From Glaciimonas sp. CA11.2 (lineage in GTDB: Bacteria > Pseudomonadota > Gammaproteobacteria > Burkholderiales > Burkholderiaceae_D), in assembly GCF_034314045.1 (NCBI RefSeq), contig NZ_JAVIWL010000001.1:2852001-2916000 (forward strand): a stretch of 64,000 bases of DNA. The letters run 5' to 3'. Numbering within the stretch: the stretch's first letter is position 1; each line of letters begins with the position of its first letter. Under the pieces are notes generated by a model. The model saw only the letters and a program-made list of their open reading frames with translations, was not told where the DNA came from and ran no database searches. Made by a program: the position numbers and the translations under genes. This document shows, piece by piece, positions 36,535 through 46,643 of this stretch.

Positions 36535-39500
36535 ATGACCAAAGCAATAGCATCAAACACCGATCAATCAGCCACGCCAAACCCAGCGCCGCCAGCGTCG
36601 GGAAAAAACGGCGGTGGCCGTTCAGGTTTCGTCCGCAGAATAGCCGCGCTAATGTTGACGCTACTACTCATTCTGGTGTTGATGATCTGCGCCCTGTTCA
36701 TTGGACTCCGCACGGAATCCGGGACTAAAGCAATATGGAATACGGCGACTTGGCTATCGCAAAAACATCTAAGTGGCGAATTAGCTGGCGGTACGGTGGC
36801 GGAAGGCGTGCGGGTGAAGAACGTGGTTTATCGTGATGCAACGCAAGAATTTACTATCGATAAAATTGATGGAAGTTGGCGCCTGACATTTTCTCCACTG
36901 AAATTCAGCATCAACTATTTGCACATCGGCACTGTGGCAGCACGGATGCAACCAAAGCCGTCCGAGCCAATGGTATTGCCAACGCGATTAACGTTGCCGC
37001 TGGCATTATCGCTCGATAGTATTACGCTGGATAAGCTTGCCCTGACGGAAGGATTAAGTACAACGGAATATCGTAATCTATCGTTGCACGGACAATCTGA
37101 CGGGACGCAACATACGCTGGTATTTGAACGTTTGGACACAGCATTCGGTAGCGCAAATGGAACGGTGCATTTACAGGGTACGAAACCGTTTTCGATTAGC
37201 GGTGGTGCAGAACTAAAAGGTGCTTACGAACAGGAAAAATATCAGATCGTTGCCAAAGTGTCGGGCACATTATCTGATTTGAATCTTGCTTTACAAGGCA
37301 ACGGCGACAAACTACGCGCCACTGCCGAGATTGCTGCGACACCGTTTGCACCGATCCCGTTTGAGCGCGTGCGTATCAGCGCTACGCACATCAACCCAAA
37401 ATTATTCAGCGCCGGTGCACCGTTGGCGGACTTGAATATTCAGGCCGATCTGACGCCGATTTCTCCTCCGGAAGCGGTTGACGGTGTGCCAGCAAAGACG
37501 AACATATCAGGCAGCAAAGTTGATTTAGCGTTGCTGGCGGTGAGCGGCCCTTTGCATATCTCGAACGCGATTCCCGGTGCTCTCGATAAAGATCGCTTGC
37601 CGTTGATCTCCGTAGACGCGCAATTACGTCTGGACGCGAAAACCCAGCAACTATCAGGCTTGAAAATTAAATTACTGGATAAAGGTTTGATCAGCGGTGC
37701 GGGTGAATATCACGCCGATGGTAAGGAGAAAAATACCGGTAATTTTACCTTTGATGTTGCCGATCTCGATCTACATGCATTGCATGGAAAATTACAGACG
37801 TCGCAATTGCAAGGTCCAATTAGTGTCACTCTGACGCCGGATACACAAGTAATCGGATTAACCTTGGCCGACAAAAATTTTTCGGCAAAAATGGATGCGG
37901 TGATTGATCCCAAAAAAATAGATTTGCGCCTCGCAGAATTGGTAGCCGGGCCTGCACATCTTAATCTGAGCGGAACCGTGGATCGTACCAACGGTATGGC
38001 TTATACGATGAAGGGGAAACTACGTGATTTCGATCCTGCTTTATGGATAAAGAGTAGTTCTCCAGCGGCCAAAAAGTCGGACAAGAAATTTGAAAAGCAA
38101 CCGCACATAAAGAGCAGCTACGTAAAGACAGCAAAACCTGTTTCTGCAAGCATCAACATGGATATTAATGCTGCCGGGAAGTTAGCGCCGACGTTGCAAC
38201 TAAAGTTGGCATTCAATATTCTCGATAGCGTTTATGACCACCTGCCAATGACGGGGAAAGGCGTTATCAATCTGCTTGATAAGCGCTTATTGCCAAGTGA
38301 GGCGCAAATCTCCGTGGCAGGTAATAACGCCCAATTAAAGGGCAATTTTGGTGTGCCGGGAAATCATTTTAACTTCAAGGTAGATGCGCCGGAATTACAG
38401 CGATTGGGATTTGGTTTGTCAGGTGCGCTCAATACGGAAGGGCAGGTCAGCGGAAGCATTCAAAAGCCCGTCGTCAAGGCGACCTATCGCGCGGAAAAGT
38501 TAGTATTCGGGGCGCAGCAAATCGACAGTTTGTCCGGGCAGGCCGATATTCAAGCCGACTTGAGTGCCAAGGTATCCGCCGCCACCAACCGCCTCCAAGT
38601 CAGCATCGAAGCGCATGGTTACCGTGGCCCAGATATTGCGTTGAGCAAAATGAACGCAAGCCTATCCGGTACTTTTGGCGATCACAGTTTAAAGCTTGAT
38701 ACTGTTGGTACCGTGCGCGATAAGCCATTGGCACTGACTTTGGCCGCGCAAGGAAAAGTGATTCAAAATGCCACCGGCTATGGTTGGCAGGGCACGCTAG
38801 GCGAATTGAAAAATCAAGGTATTCCTCGTGTGTCACTAGACACGCCTTTGTCCATTAGCGTGGCAGGAGATAAGATTATTTTAGGCGCGACTCGGCTGAC
38901 GATTGCCGATGCGGTCATTGATTTAAAAAATCTAAGTATCGATCATGGGCGCATACAGTCGGCTGGTGCCGTGAATGCGCTGAATGTGAAAACGGTAGTC
39001 GATCTTGTACATGAATTTACCGGCACTGCGCCACCGTTAAAAACAGACCTGGTCCTCGACAGTCGCTGGGATTTTGGATTGTCAGACAGCGCCACCGGGT
39101 TTGTTGAGATTAACCGACGTAGCGGTGATATCCGGGTGACATCAGGGCGCGGAGACATTCCGCTGGGATTGACAGAACTGCGCCTGCGTGCGGATCTTCA
39201 GGGAACACAGGTTAATGTGAATACGGCTCTCTCTGCCGCCAAAATCGGTTCAGTGAATGTGCAAGTGAAATTAGGTTTGAACCGTATCGGGAACGGGTTA
39301 ATGATCACTGACAACGCGTCCTTATCGGGTGCAGTAAAAGCCAGCGTTCCGCAACTAAAAACGGTCGGCAGTCTGATCGGGCCGCAAGTCGGTTTAGACG
39401 GTAATCTGAAGATGGAGCTAAAGCTTGATGGGGTTTTAGGACAACCGACCCTGTCCGGTACGGTTGCAGGCGATAATCTGGCGGTCACCCTCTATGATCA

Positions 39501-40674
39501 GGGAATAAAATTACGTGATGGTATCGCACGGTTTAATGTGGAAAAAAATGTCATCGCATTACAGCAGTTGGAGTTTCATGGTGGCGATGGAACACTACGC
39601 GCCAATGGTCAACTTCAGCTTGGAAAATCGAATCCTGATGTGACGGCTACGATCGTCGCGGATCGGTTGCAACTATTTGCCAGTCCAGATCGTCAGTTGA
39701 TGTTATCAGGGCAAGCCAAGGTAGCCAATGTCAACGAGCAGTTGCACGTGGATGGCAAGTTCACCATCGATAAGGCATTGTTCGATTTGCCTAAGACTAG
39801 TGCTCCGGCGCTCGGAGACGACGTCGTGATCGTTCGCAATGATGGGAAAACCCGTTCTGCGCCGTTGACCGACAAACAGAAAATAGCAAAAACGGCGGAA
39901 AAGCCAGCTGGAAGCTTGACCCCGATTATGAATATCGATGTCAATTTCGGCAATGATTTTCGTTTTCGTGGAAGCGGTGCCGATCTCAAATTAGGCGGCA
40001 CGATGTCGGTGCATAGTGAACCGTTTGCGCCATTGCGTGCCAGTGGCACGATCCGTGTCACCGACGGAACTTATGAAGTATTTGGTCGAAAATTGGCAAT
40101 TGAACGCGGGTTAATTAATTTTACCGGACCGCTGAATAATCCTAACATTAACATCTTGGCGATGCGGCGTAATCAAGATGTCGAAGCCGGCGCAGAAATT
40201 AGTGGTTATGCATCCTCGCCGCGGGTCAAGCTGGTATCTGAGCCAAATGTCTCCGACGAAGAAAAACTGTCGTGGTTAATGTTCGGTCATGGCAGCGACA
40301 GTAGTGCGCTCGGCCAGCGTCAGGCCGCCGGTCAGGCCTTGGCGTTTTTGGGTAATTATGGCGGCAAAAAAATAGCCCAAGGCGTCGGGCTCGATGAATT
40401 CTCGATTGGTTCCAGTGAGTCAGGTTTAGTCGATGAACAGGTTGTCAATATAGGCAAAGCAATTACCGAAAAAATTAATCTCGGTTACGAGCAGGGCCTG
40501 ACCAGCGCAGCTAGCGTGTTAAAACTCACCTGGCAATTTTCGCGTCGATGGTCGATGGTTTTGCGTGGTGGCACCATCAACGGTCTGGACGTTTTGTTCA
40601 CTAAGCGCTTTGATTCGTTTTGGGCAGAAAAGAAGGGGAAACCCCCCGCCGAGAAACCGGACGTAGATTTCTAG
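36535..40674 (+). CDS. tamB: Translocation and assembly module inner-membrane protein TamB
   Basis: Large AsmA-like protein anchored in the inner membrane and bridging the periplasm to TamA. More recent work on the family also points to phospholipid transport. It has 1379 residues; E. coli TamB is 1259. Residues about 35-60 form the single N-terminal membrane anchor (IAALMLTLLLILVLMICALFI). A very long stretch of repetitive beta-strand segments follows (LNLSGTVDRTNG, LSGTVAGDNLAVTLYDQGI), and the C-terminal DUF490 domain has GTIRVTDGTYEVFGRKLAIE, NPNINILAMR and WLMFGHGSD. The N-terminus carries a 30-residue Pro/Ala-rich cytoplasmic tail. Confidence 0.95.
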   Translation: MTKAIASNTDQSATPNPAPPASGKNGGGRSGFVRRIAALMLTLLLILVLMICALFIGLRTESGTKAIWNTATWLSQKHLSGELAGGTVAEGVRVKNVVYRDATQEFTIDKIDGSWRLTFSPLKFSINYLHIGTVAARMQPKPSEPMVLPTRLTLPLALSLDSITLDKLALTEGLSTTEYRNLSLHGQSDGTQHTLVFERLDTAFGSANGTVHLQGTKPFSISGGAELKGAYEQEKYQIVAKVSGTLSDLNLALQGNGDKLRATAEIAATPFAPIPFERVRISATHINPKLFSAGAPLADLNIQADLTPISPPEAVDGVPAKTNISGSKVDLALLAVSGPLHISNAIPGALDKDRLPLISVDAQLRLDAKTQQLSGLKIKLLDKGLISGAGEYHADGKEKNTGNFTFDVADLDLHALHGKLQTSQLQGPISVTLTPDTQVIGLTLADKNFSAKMDAVIDPKKIDLRLAELVAGPAHLNLSGTVDRTNGMAYTMKGKLRDFDPALWIKSSSPAAKKSDKKFEKQPHIKSSYVKTAKPVSASINMDINAAGKLAPTLQLKLAFNILDSVYDHLPMTGKGVINLLDKRLLPSEAQISVAGNNAQLKGNFGVPGNHFNFKVDAPELQRLGFGLSGALNTEGQVSGSIQKPVVKATYRAEKLVFGAQQIDSLSGQADIQADLSAKVSAATNRLQVSIEAHGYRGPDIALSKMNASLSGTFGDHSLKLDTVGTVRDKPLALTLAAQGKVIQNATGYGWQGTLGELKNQGIPRVSLDTPLSISVAGDKIILGATRLTIADAVIDLKNLSIDHGRIQSAGAVNALNVKTVVDLVHEFTGTAPPLKTDLVLDSRWDFGLSDSATGFVEINRRSGDIRVTSGRGDIPLGLTELRLRADLQGTQVNVNTALSAAKIGSVNVQVKLGLNRIGNGLMITDNASLSGAVKASVPQLKTVGSLIGPQVGLDGNLKMELKLDGVLGQPTLSGTVAGDNLAVTLYDQGIKLRDGIARFNVEKNVIALQQLEFHGGDGTLRANGQLQLGKSNPDVTATIVADRLQLFASPDRQLMLSGQAKVANVNEQLHVDGKFTIDKALFDLPKTSAPALGDDVVIVRNDGKTRSAPLTDKQKIAKTAEKPAGSLTPIMNIDVNFGNDFRFRGSGADLKLGGTMSVHSEPFAPLRASGTIRVTDGTYEVFGRKLAIERGLINFTGPLNNPNINILAMRRNQDVEAGAEISGYASSPRVKLVSEPNVSDEEKLSWLMFGHGSDSSALGQRQAAGQALAFLGNYGGKKIAQGVGLDEFSIGSSESGLVDEQVVNIGKAITEKINLGYEQGLTSAASVLKLTWQFSRRWSMVLRGGTINGLDVLFTKRFDSFWAEKKGKPPAEKPDVDF

Positions 40675-40759
40675 TAAGTAGTAGGGATGTGCAGTATTGC
40701 CGTCTTGGACAACAATTCTTCTTTTATACATGTAGTTATTTTTTAGATATCGCCGCTTT

Positions 40760-41284
40760 ATGACTCCGCTTAAATACCTTCAGGCCTATCCGTCCGCATT
40801 GCAGGATCAGATACGCCAACTCATTGAACAAAAGCGTTTGGGGGAATATCTACTTAAGCGGTATCCGGGCAAACACGCGGTCCAAAATGATAAGGCTTTG
40901 TATGCTTATACTTTGTCATTAAAACAGGCACATTTAAAAAATGCACCGAATATTGATAAGGTGCTCTTCGACAGTCGGCTCGATTTGACGCACAAAGCGC
41001 TAGGACTGCACACCGCCATCTCGCGGGTGCAAGGAGGAAAACTGAAGGCTAAGAAAGAAATCCGCGTAGCGGCACTGTTCAAAGAGGCAGCGCCAGAATT
41101 TTTGCAAATGATCGTCGTACACGAACTGGCGCATCTGAAAGAGCAAGATCATAACAAGGCATTTTACAAACTATGTGAGTATATGCTGCCCGAATATCAC
41201 CAGTTGGAGTTTGACCTGCGGGTTTTCCTAACCTTTCGTGAACTACGTAAAGCGGGGCTTGATATGGACAGTCAAGCGGTTTGA
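40760..41284 (+). CDS. YgjP-like metallopeptidase-domain protein
   Basis: A 174-residue protein with the zinc-peptidase motif HExxH in VVHELAHLKEQDHNKAFY near residues 120-137, where a third His supplies the usual extra ligand. This matches the YgjP/DUF45 group of small cytoplasmic metallopeptidase-like proteins. There is no signal peptide or membrane span. The target is unknown. It follows tamB by 85 bp and may share its message. Confidence 0.87.
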   Translation: MTPLKYLQAYPSALQDQIRQLIEQKRLGEYLLKRYPGKHAVQNDKALYAYTLSLKQAHLKNAPNIDKVLFDSRLDLTHKALGLHTAISRVQGGKLKAKKEIRVAALFKEAAPEFLQMIVVHELAHLKEQDHNKAFYKLCEYMLPEYHQLEFDLRVFLTFRELRKAGLDMDSQAV

Positions 41285-41438
41285 TATGGTTACTTTTGCG
41301 GTACAGCAGACCCAAGAATCAGCATAGTGTAGTGGTAAATTGAATCCATGGCTAAACGATAAAAGATGGTTAACAACGGTATGCTACTGACGTTGAGTTT
41401 GATCAGCAACATTTGACCTCCAGACGGAAAGGCGCACC

Positions 41439-41999
41439 ATGCACCGCTACAAACGATTGTGTATAGTCATTCTGTTTTTGTTGGCGCTGCTCGCGCTATT
41501 TCAATTTTCTGGATTGAGAGAGCATTTCAACCTGGCTTTTGTCCGTCAACAGTTGGTCGATAACAAACTGACCGGGTTGCTGGTTTTTGTCGTGTTGTTC
41601 TGCGTCGGGAATCTGGTTCAAATACCAGGCTGGATATTTCTGGCAGCGGCGGTGCTCGCCCTTGGCAAAACCTGGGGTGGCGTGGCGACTTACATTGCGG
41701 CCACCATTTCGTGCTTGTTTACTTTCCTGACGATTCGCTTCGTCGGTGGCGATGCAATACGAGCAGTGAAAAATCGGTATGCGCTAAAGATACTGCATGG
41801 TCTTGATGCCCATCCGATTAAAAGTATTGCGTTGCTTCGCGTATTATTTCAGACCGTTCCAGCCCTCAATTATGCACTTGCACTTTCTGGCGTCAAATTT
41901 CACAAATATGTGATTGGAACGATGCTCGGTTTGCCATTGCCGATTATGTTGTATTGCTTATTTTTTGATTATATTGGCAAGGTGTTGCATGTGATTTGA
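41439..41999 (+). CDS. TVP38/TMEM64 (DedA-related) membrane protein
   Basis: A 186-residue inner-membrane protein of the SNARE-associated or VTT domain group. Hydrophobic segments are near residues 6-24, 48-62, 64-82 (IFLAAAVLALGKTWGGV), 85-102 and 150-180. The conserved core is the segment LVQIPGWIFLAAAVLALG near 59-76, the GGDAIRAVKNR linker, and LLRVLFQTVPALNYALALSG near 131-150. These proteins are thought to act in membrane or lipid homeostasis; a specific role cannot be given. The reported ATG has AAAGG about 8 nt upstream. Confidence 0.85.
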   Translation: MHRYKRLCIVILFLLALLALFQFSGLREHFNLAFVRQQLVDNKLTGLLVFVVLFCVGNLVQIPGWIFLAAAVLALGKTWGGVATYIAATISCLFTFLTIRFVGGDAIRAVKNRYALKILHGLDAHPIKSIALLRVLFQTVPALNYALALSGVKFHKYVIGTMLGLPLPIMLYCLFFDYIGKVLHVI

Positions 42000-42189
42000 A
42001 GCGTGCAGATGGTGCTGAAAATGATGCAATCTAGTAAGGCAATCATTCTCGATATCATGATTCTGTATTGCTGTTGAAACATGAAACTTCAATGAGCAGA
42101 TAGCGCGGTAAGCCCTCACCATGCCGTCGAAGTTCGCTATTTTTGCTATTTCCGATAGTATAGGCGTTCAATTGAACCGGAAAGCCACA

Positions 42190-42792
42190 ATGACCAAACA
42201 GTTTTCAATCGCTTGCGAGCGTAACCGTCTTCCTATTGCAGCAGTTTTGGCAAGTAAATTGGTGGCATCGCAGCGCGTGTTAGAGATCGGCAGTGGCACG
42301 GGACAGCACGCGGTTTATTTTGCAGAGCAGCTTCCCCATCTGATATGGCAAACCAGCGATCTAACGGCAAATCACGCTAGTATTCTGGCGTGGCAAGAAG
42401 AGGCGCAGTTACCAAATGTATTGTCGCCGTTAACGCTAGACATGTCCGACGTTGATTGGTCGCAGTCACTGACTGGCCAGTACGATGCGGTGTTCACGGC
42501 CAATACTTGCCACATCATGTCGTGGCCCCAAGTACAGAATATGTTTTCAGGTGTCGGTCGTTTACTGAAGACGGGCGGCCGCTTTTGGACGTACGGACCT
42601 TTTAATGTCGACGGCCAATTTACTAGCGATAGTAATGCTGCGTTTGATGTCAGCTTGAAAAATTATGCTGCGCATATGGGACTTCGGGATATGGCAGATT
42701 TGGTTCTGTTGGCCGCAGAAAATAAGCTCCTTCTGGCGGCGGATCAGCTTATGCCTGCCAATAACCGGCTATTGGAATGGGAGCGGGTGTAA
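42190..42792 (+). CDS. DUF938 SAM-dependent methyltransferase-like protein
   Basis: A 200-residue class I methyltransferase-like protein of the DUF938 family. SAM-binding motif I is VLEIGSGTGQHAVYFAEQLP near residues 30-49; further signs are WQTSDL near 53, DAVFTANTCHIMSWPQV near 97-113 and GGRFWTYGPFNVDGQFTSDS near 127-146, which is highly characteristic. The substrate is unknown. The ATG at 42190 (MTKQFSIACERN) is preferred to the longer frame because GGAAAG lies upstream and the family starts there. It is convergent with the MFS gene, 38 bp away. Confidence 0.9.
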   Translation: MTKQFSIACERNRLPIAAVLASKLVASQRVLEIGSGTGQHAVYFAEQLPHLIWQTSDLTANHASILAWQEEAQLPNVLSPLTLDMSDVDWSQSLTGQYDAVFTANTCHIMSWPQVQNMFSGVGRLLKTGGRFWTYGPFNVDGQFTSDSNAAFDVSLKNYAAHMGLRDMADLVLLAAENKLLLAADQLMPANNRLLEWERV

Positions 42793-42830
42793 CGCGATTA
42801 ATCATTTTCTGCCCGGTCGCTTCTGAGGAA

Positions 42831-44228
42831 TCATGAGATGGTGCGACGTCCAGACATTTCATCGCCGGCATCCGATTTTAATTTTATCGCGAAGGGCAGT
42901 GCGGTGGCTGCAATGATCGCGATAGTGAGGAACGTTGGCCAAAAGTCGGCGCTGACAATGGTGGTGTGGCCCTGAATCTGATTAGACAGTTGAAGTGAGT
43001 ACCCGCCCACAGTCACACCCATGCCGATGGCCAATTGTTGCGCCACGCTGGTCAAGCTGGTTGCCTGGCTCATTTGTTGTGGCTTTATGTCGGCGTAAGC
43101 GATCGCGTTGATGCTGGTGAACTGCATGGAACGGATGCAACCACCCAACAGCAGTAAAGCGCCCACAATGATATGTGGCGTGTCCGCAGTCAGAGCGCCA
43201 AATGCCGCCATCGATGCCGCCCCCAATAGCGTGTTATAGATCAGCACCGTTCGAAAGCCAAAGCGTTTCAGCACGAAAGTGGTGATCGTCTTGACAAACA
43301 TGGCACCGATTGACGATGCGCAGGTTAGCAAGCCGGATTGAAACGGCGACAGGCCGAATCCCAGCTGAAATAATAACGGCAGCAAGAACGGCAAAGCACC
43401 GATGCCGATGCGAAATAATGAACCGCCATAGATATTCATGCGTAGTGTCGGAATTGACAACAGACGCAGATTCAGCAGCGGATGTTCGCAGTGAAACGCA
43501 TGCCACACATACGCCACCAGCGAAGTTGCACCGATTGCCATACAAATGAACGAGACGTCACTATTCACCAAATGCCGTCCGGCGCTGGCAAGGCCAAACA
43601 TCAAGCAAGAGCAACCAACCGCCGAAAGAATAAAGCCGATCCAGTCTAACGGCACGGTTTGTTCTTCTCGCAGATTTTGAATATAGCGATTGGCGAGATA
43701 GATGCCGACGATACTGATCGGAATATTAATAAAAAATATCCAGCGCCAATGAAAGTAGGTAGTAATAAATCCACCAAGCGGAGGGCCGATGACAGGGCCA
43801 AGTAGCGCCGGAATGGTCAGATAACTTAGCGCCTTGACCAGGTCGGCTTTCGAGACCGTGCGCAATATTACAAGCCGCCCGACCGGAACCATCATGGCAC
43901 CGCCAATACCCTGAAAGAAGCGCGCGGCGACAAATTCTGCCAAGGTATGCGACATTCCACACAGGATGGAGCCGAGCATGAATACGCCGATAGCTGTCCG
44001 AAACACAGTGCGCGCGCCGAAACGATCGGCCATCCAGCCGCTGATCGGGATGAATACCGCCAGACTGACAAGATAAGACGTCATGGCCAGTTTCAGCGCA
44101 ATCGGACTTTCGCCCATGTCGAGCGCCATGGCGGGTAAGGAGGTGGCAATGACCGTCGCATCCATGTTTTCCATGAACAGCGCGCAGGCAACAATGAGGG
44201 GAGTGAGAAAAACACGAGAAATTGCCAT
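42831..44228 (-). CDS. MFS transporter, DHA2-type drug exporter-like
   Basis: A 465-residue inner-membrane transporter resembling the EmrB/QacA group of proton-driven exporters, with about 13-14 membrane spans. The first span has the DHA motif MENMDATVIATSLPAMALDM near residues 19-38. MFS motif A is GWMADRFGARTVFR near 63-76, and motif C-like LGPVIGPPLGGFI is near 141-153. No MFP (EmrA-type) gene lies beside it, and no linked regulator, so the substrate is unknown. The frame ends in a short polar tail. Confidence 0.9.
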   Translation of the reverse strand: MAISRVFLTPLIVACALFMENMDATVIATSLPAMALDMGESPIALKLAMTSYLVSLAVFIPISGWMADRFGARTVFRTAIGVFMLGSILCGMSHTLAEFVAARFFQGIGGAMMVPVGRLVILRTVSKADLVKALSYLTIPALLGPVIGPPLGGFITTYFHWRWIFFINIPISIVGIYLANRYIQNLREEQTVPLDWIGFILSAVGCSCLMFGLASAGRHLVNSDVSFICMAIGATSLVAYVWHAFHCEHPLLNLRLLSIPTLRMNIYGGSLFRIGIGALPFLLPLLFQLGFGLSPFQSGLLTCASSIGAMFVKTITTFVLKRFGFRTVLIYNTLLGAASMAAFGALTADTPHIIVGALLLLGGCIRSMQFTSINAIAYADIKPQQMSQATSLTSVAQQLAIGMGVTVGGYSLQLSNQIQGHTTIVSADFWPTFLTIAIIAATALPFAIKLKSDAGDEMSGRRTIS

Positions 44229-44556
44229 GAGCGATGATGGATAGTGCCGTTCTATGGCACCGTCAAAGCTGCCGTTGGACTGAAGTGTTAAGTACGTCAG
44301 GAGCTGTCGGACTTATGGGATAAAAGCAAAAATAGCCCGTTATTGGACAAGAAACTGGCGAAATATGGATCATCCAGTTTATTTTAAAGCCGATTACCCC
44401 TAAGTCCGAAAGGCACTTAGTATAGCGCTTTGGCGTATCCTTCGCCGATCAGGTAGCATATGTGCTTCGTTGCAATGTTCTTTTGACGGCGTGCAGGATG
44501 CTTTTCGCTTTCTGTAAAATTCAAAAAATGATCTTTATTCCCGACTCGCATTAACT
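44229..44556. other. Intergenic region between divergent MFS and pabB-pabC genes
   Basis: No gene is visible in 328 bp. It must hold both promoters. I see no clear operator or hairpin. Confidence 0.5.
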
Positions 44557-46518
44557 ATGACTTCAGGTTTCACATTTTCGCCACCGCACATTGAGGCGCG
44601 CAGCGTTGATAGCATCACACTGGCCGATTCTGATTGTTTTGCTTTATTCGATGATCGATGTGCTGACGACGCGGCGAAGGTTTCTCGTTTGTACACTGAT
44701 TATCGGTGCACATTGCAATGCCACGACGCAGACTCGTTGCCGCGATTGCTTGCTCAAATGCAGAAGGCATTGCAAGATGGCCTGCAAGTGGTGACGCTAT
44801 TCCACTACGAACTGGGTGCGGCAATGCACCGTGTGCCGTTAGTTATTTCTAAATCGTCCCAAACAATTGAGCCGCTCGCTGAAGTATTGCTATTCGGAAC
44901 CTGCCAAAAATTAACCGCGCTAGAAGTTGACGATTGGTTGAGGCAGCGCGCGCTGGTAATGAGTAATCCCCAGTTGAACGGTCTGCTACCAGATCAAAAA
45001 ACGGCATGGTCGGATGCAAACAGCCTATCTGGCATAGCTAACGTTCTCCCTAATGTTGACCCGAACGAATTTGATCAGGCAATTGCGCGTATCCACGCTT
45101 ACATCGAAGCCGGTGACACGTATCAGGTGAATTACACATTTCGCCTGCATTTTGACGTCTACGGAAGTCCGTTGTCGCTGTATCGCCAATTGCGCGAACG
45201 GCAACCGGTCCCTTATGGTGCGCTGATCGCATTACCGGATGGTCGTGCGGTGCTATCGCTTTCGCCTGAGTTATTTGTGCGTCATGACCAAGGCGTGCTG
45301 ACCGCACGACCGATGAAAGGCACAGCCGCCGCCAGTGATGACAGCGATCAGAATCAGCGGACAGCCCTGGCATTGGCCGCAGATCCAAAAAATCGCGCAG
45401 AAAATCTGATGATTGTGGATTTATTGCGCAATGATTTGGGCCGGGTGGCGCATTGTGGATCTGTATACGTACCAAAATTATTTGAAGTCAGCCGATTTAA
45501 TACGGTATTGCAAATGACTTCTACTGTCACTGCGCAGTTACGTGGTGATCTCGGCCTGACCGACTTAATGACTGCGTTGTATCCGTGCGGTTCGATTACT
45601 GGCGCACCAAAACTACGGTCCATGCAGATTATTGCCGAACTGGAAAAGGCACCGCGGCGTTTATATACCGGTGCAATTGGGTGGTTTGATGCGCCGTTGG
45701 GAGAGGATCAAATAGGAGATTTTTGCTTGTCGGTACCGATTCGCACGTTGTTGCTGGAAGCCGAAAACGATGAAGGCATTCGTCATGGCGAGATGGGTAT
45801 CGGTGCGGGTATCGTGTACGACAGCGTAGCCCAAGATGAGTACGCCGAATGTGTGCTGAAAGCACGGTTTTTAACGGGACTTCGTGCTGATTTTTCCCTT
45901 TTTGAAACGATCTATGCAACTAGCAAAGACGGTTGCCGAGCGCTGGATTTACACCTAAATCGTTTGCGGTCGTCTGCCGTGTATTTTGGTTTTGAATTTA
46001 ACGAAGCGCAGTTGCGTAGCCGCTTGGATAAAGTCGTAGCAAGTTTGACCGCTAATGGTGCACATCGCCTGCGATTAAGTTTATCGGCGGATGGCACCTC
46101 GTCTGTTACCAGCGCACCCATGAATTCGCTGTCTCAACCGGTTAAGGTGATTATTTCTGATGCACCGACGGAAAAAAACGATCTGTTTTTACGTCACAAA
46201 ACGACCCAACGAACTCTCTATGACCATGCGTGGAAATCCGCTGAACAGCAAGGTGCATTTGATATGTTGTTTTTTAATCAGGCCGGTGAATTGACGGAAG
46301 GGGGACGCAGCAACGTATTTATTAAGCTAGCCGGACGTTGGTACACGCCGCCGTTAGTGAGCGGTTTGTTACCCGGTGTGATGCGCAGCTTGATTCTGAA
46401 TGATTCGACCTGGAATGCAACGGAACGCGCCTTGACGCGTGAGGATCTTCAATCTGCCGAACAGGTGATGGTATGCAATGCACTGCGCGGTGCGATGGCC
46501 GCCGAAATTATCTGGTAA
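44557..46518 (+). CDS. pabB: Fused aminodeoxychorismate synthase component I and lyase (PabB-PabC)
   Basis: A 653-residue bifunctional enzyme of p-aminobenzoate synthesis for folate. The N-terminal 440 residues are PabB, which aminates chorismate: the chorismate-binding domain has YIEAGDTYQVNYTFR near 186-200, LSLSPELFVR, RPMKGTAAA, NLMIVDLLRNDLGR, and PCGSITGAPKLRSMQIIAEL near 345-364. From about 450 to the end is PabC, the PLP-dependent lyase: FSLFETIYAT, the likely PLP-lysine in RHKTTQRTLYD, LTEGGRSNVF and GLLPGVMRS. The usual glutaminase partner PabA is not in this window. Fusions of this kind are known in several proteobacteria. No ribosome site is obvious before the ATG. Confidence 0.94.
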   Translation: MTSGFTFSPPHIEARSVDSITLADSDCFALFDDRCADDAAKVSRLYTDYRCTLQCHDADSLPRLLAQMQKALQDGLQVVTLFHYELGAAMHRVPLVISKSSQTIEPLAEVLLFGTCQKLTALEVDDWLRQRALVMSNPQLNGLLPDQKTAWSDANSLSGIANVLPNVDPNEFDQAIARIHAYIEAGDTYQVNYTFRLHFDVYGSPLSLYRQLRERQPVPYGALIALPDGRAVLSLSPELFVRHDQGVLTARPMKGTAAASDDSDQNQRTALALAADPKNRAENLMIVDLLRNDLGRVAHCGSVYVPKLFEVSRFNTVLQMTSTVTAQLRGDLGLTDLMTALYPCGSITGAPKLRSMQIIAELEKAPRRLYTGAIGWFDAPLGEDQIGDFCLSVPIRTLLLEAENDEGIRHGEMGIGAGIVYDSVAQDEYAECVLKARFLTGLRADFSLFETIYATSKDGCRALDLHLNRLRSSAVYFGFEFNEAQLRSRLDKVVASLTANGAHRLRLSLSADGTSSVTSAPMNSLSQPVKVIISDAPTEKNDLFLRHKTTQRTLYDHAWKSAEQQGAFDMLFFNQAGELTEGGRSNVFIKLAGRWYTPPLVSGLLPGVMRSLILNDSTWNATERALTREDLQSAEQVMVCNALRGAMAAEIIW

Positions 46519-46541
46519 TTTCTGTCGTCATAAGTGTGGAT

Positions 46542-46625
46542 GGATACTGGTGTATGGATACTTGTGTATGGATACTTGTTGATAGATACCTGTTGCTAGA
46601 TACATGTTGATGAATACCTGCTGAT
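46542..46625. repeat. Tandem repeat, six 14-bp units
   Basis: Six consecutive 14-bp units share the pattern GGATACtTGTtgAT, beginning GGATACTGGTGTAT and drifting to GAATACCTGCTGAT. The array lies between the convergent ends of the pabB-pabC gene and the MgtC-like gene. The units have no spacers, so it is not CRISPR. Confidence 0.88.
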
Positions 46626-46643
46626 GCATGAGATCAGATTGTC

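Noticed and set aside
46542..46625. Regular repeats considered as a CRISPR array
   Set aside because: The units are only 14 bp, directly adjacent and without spacers, and no cas genes are present.
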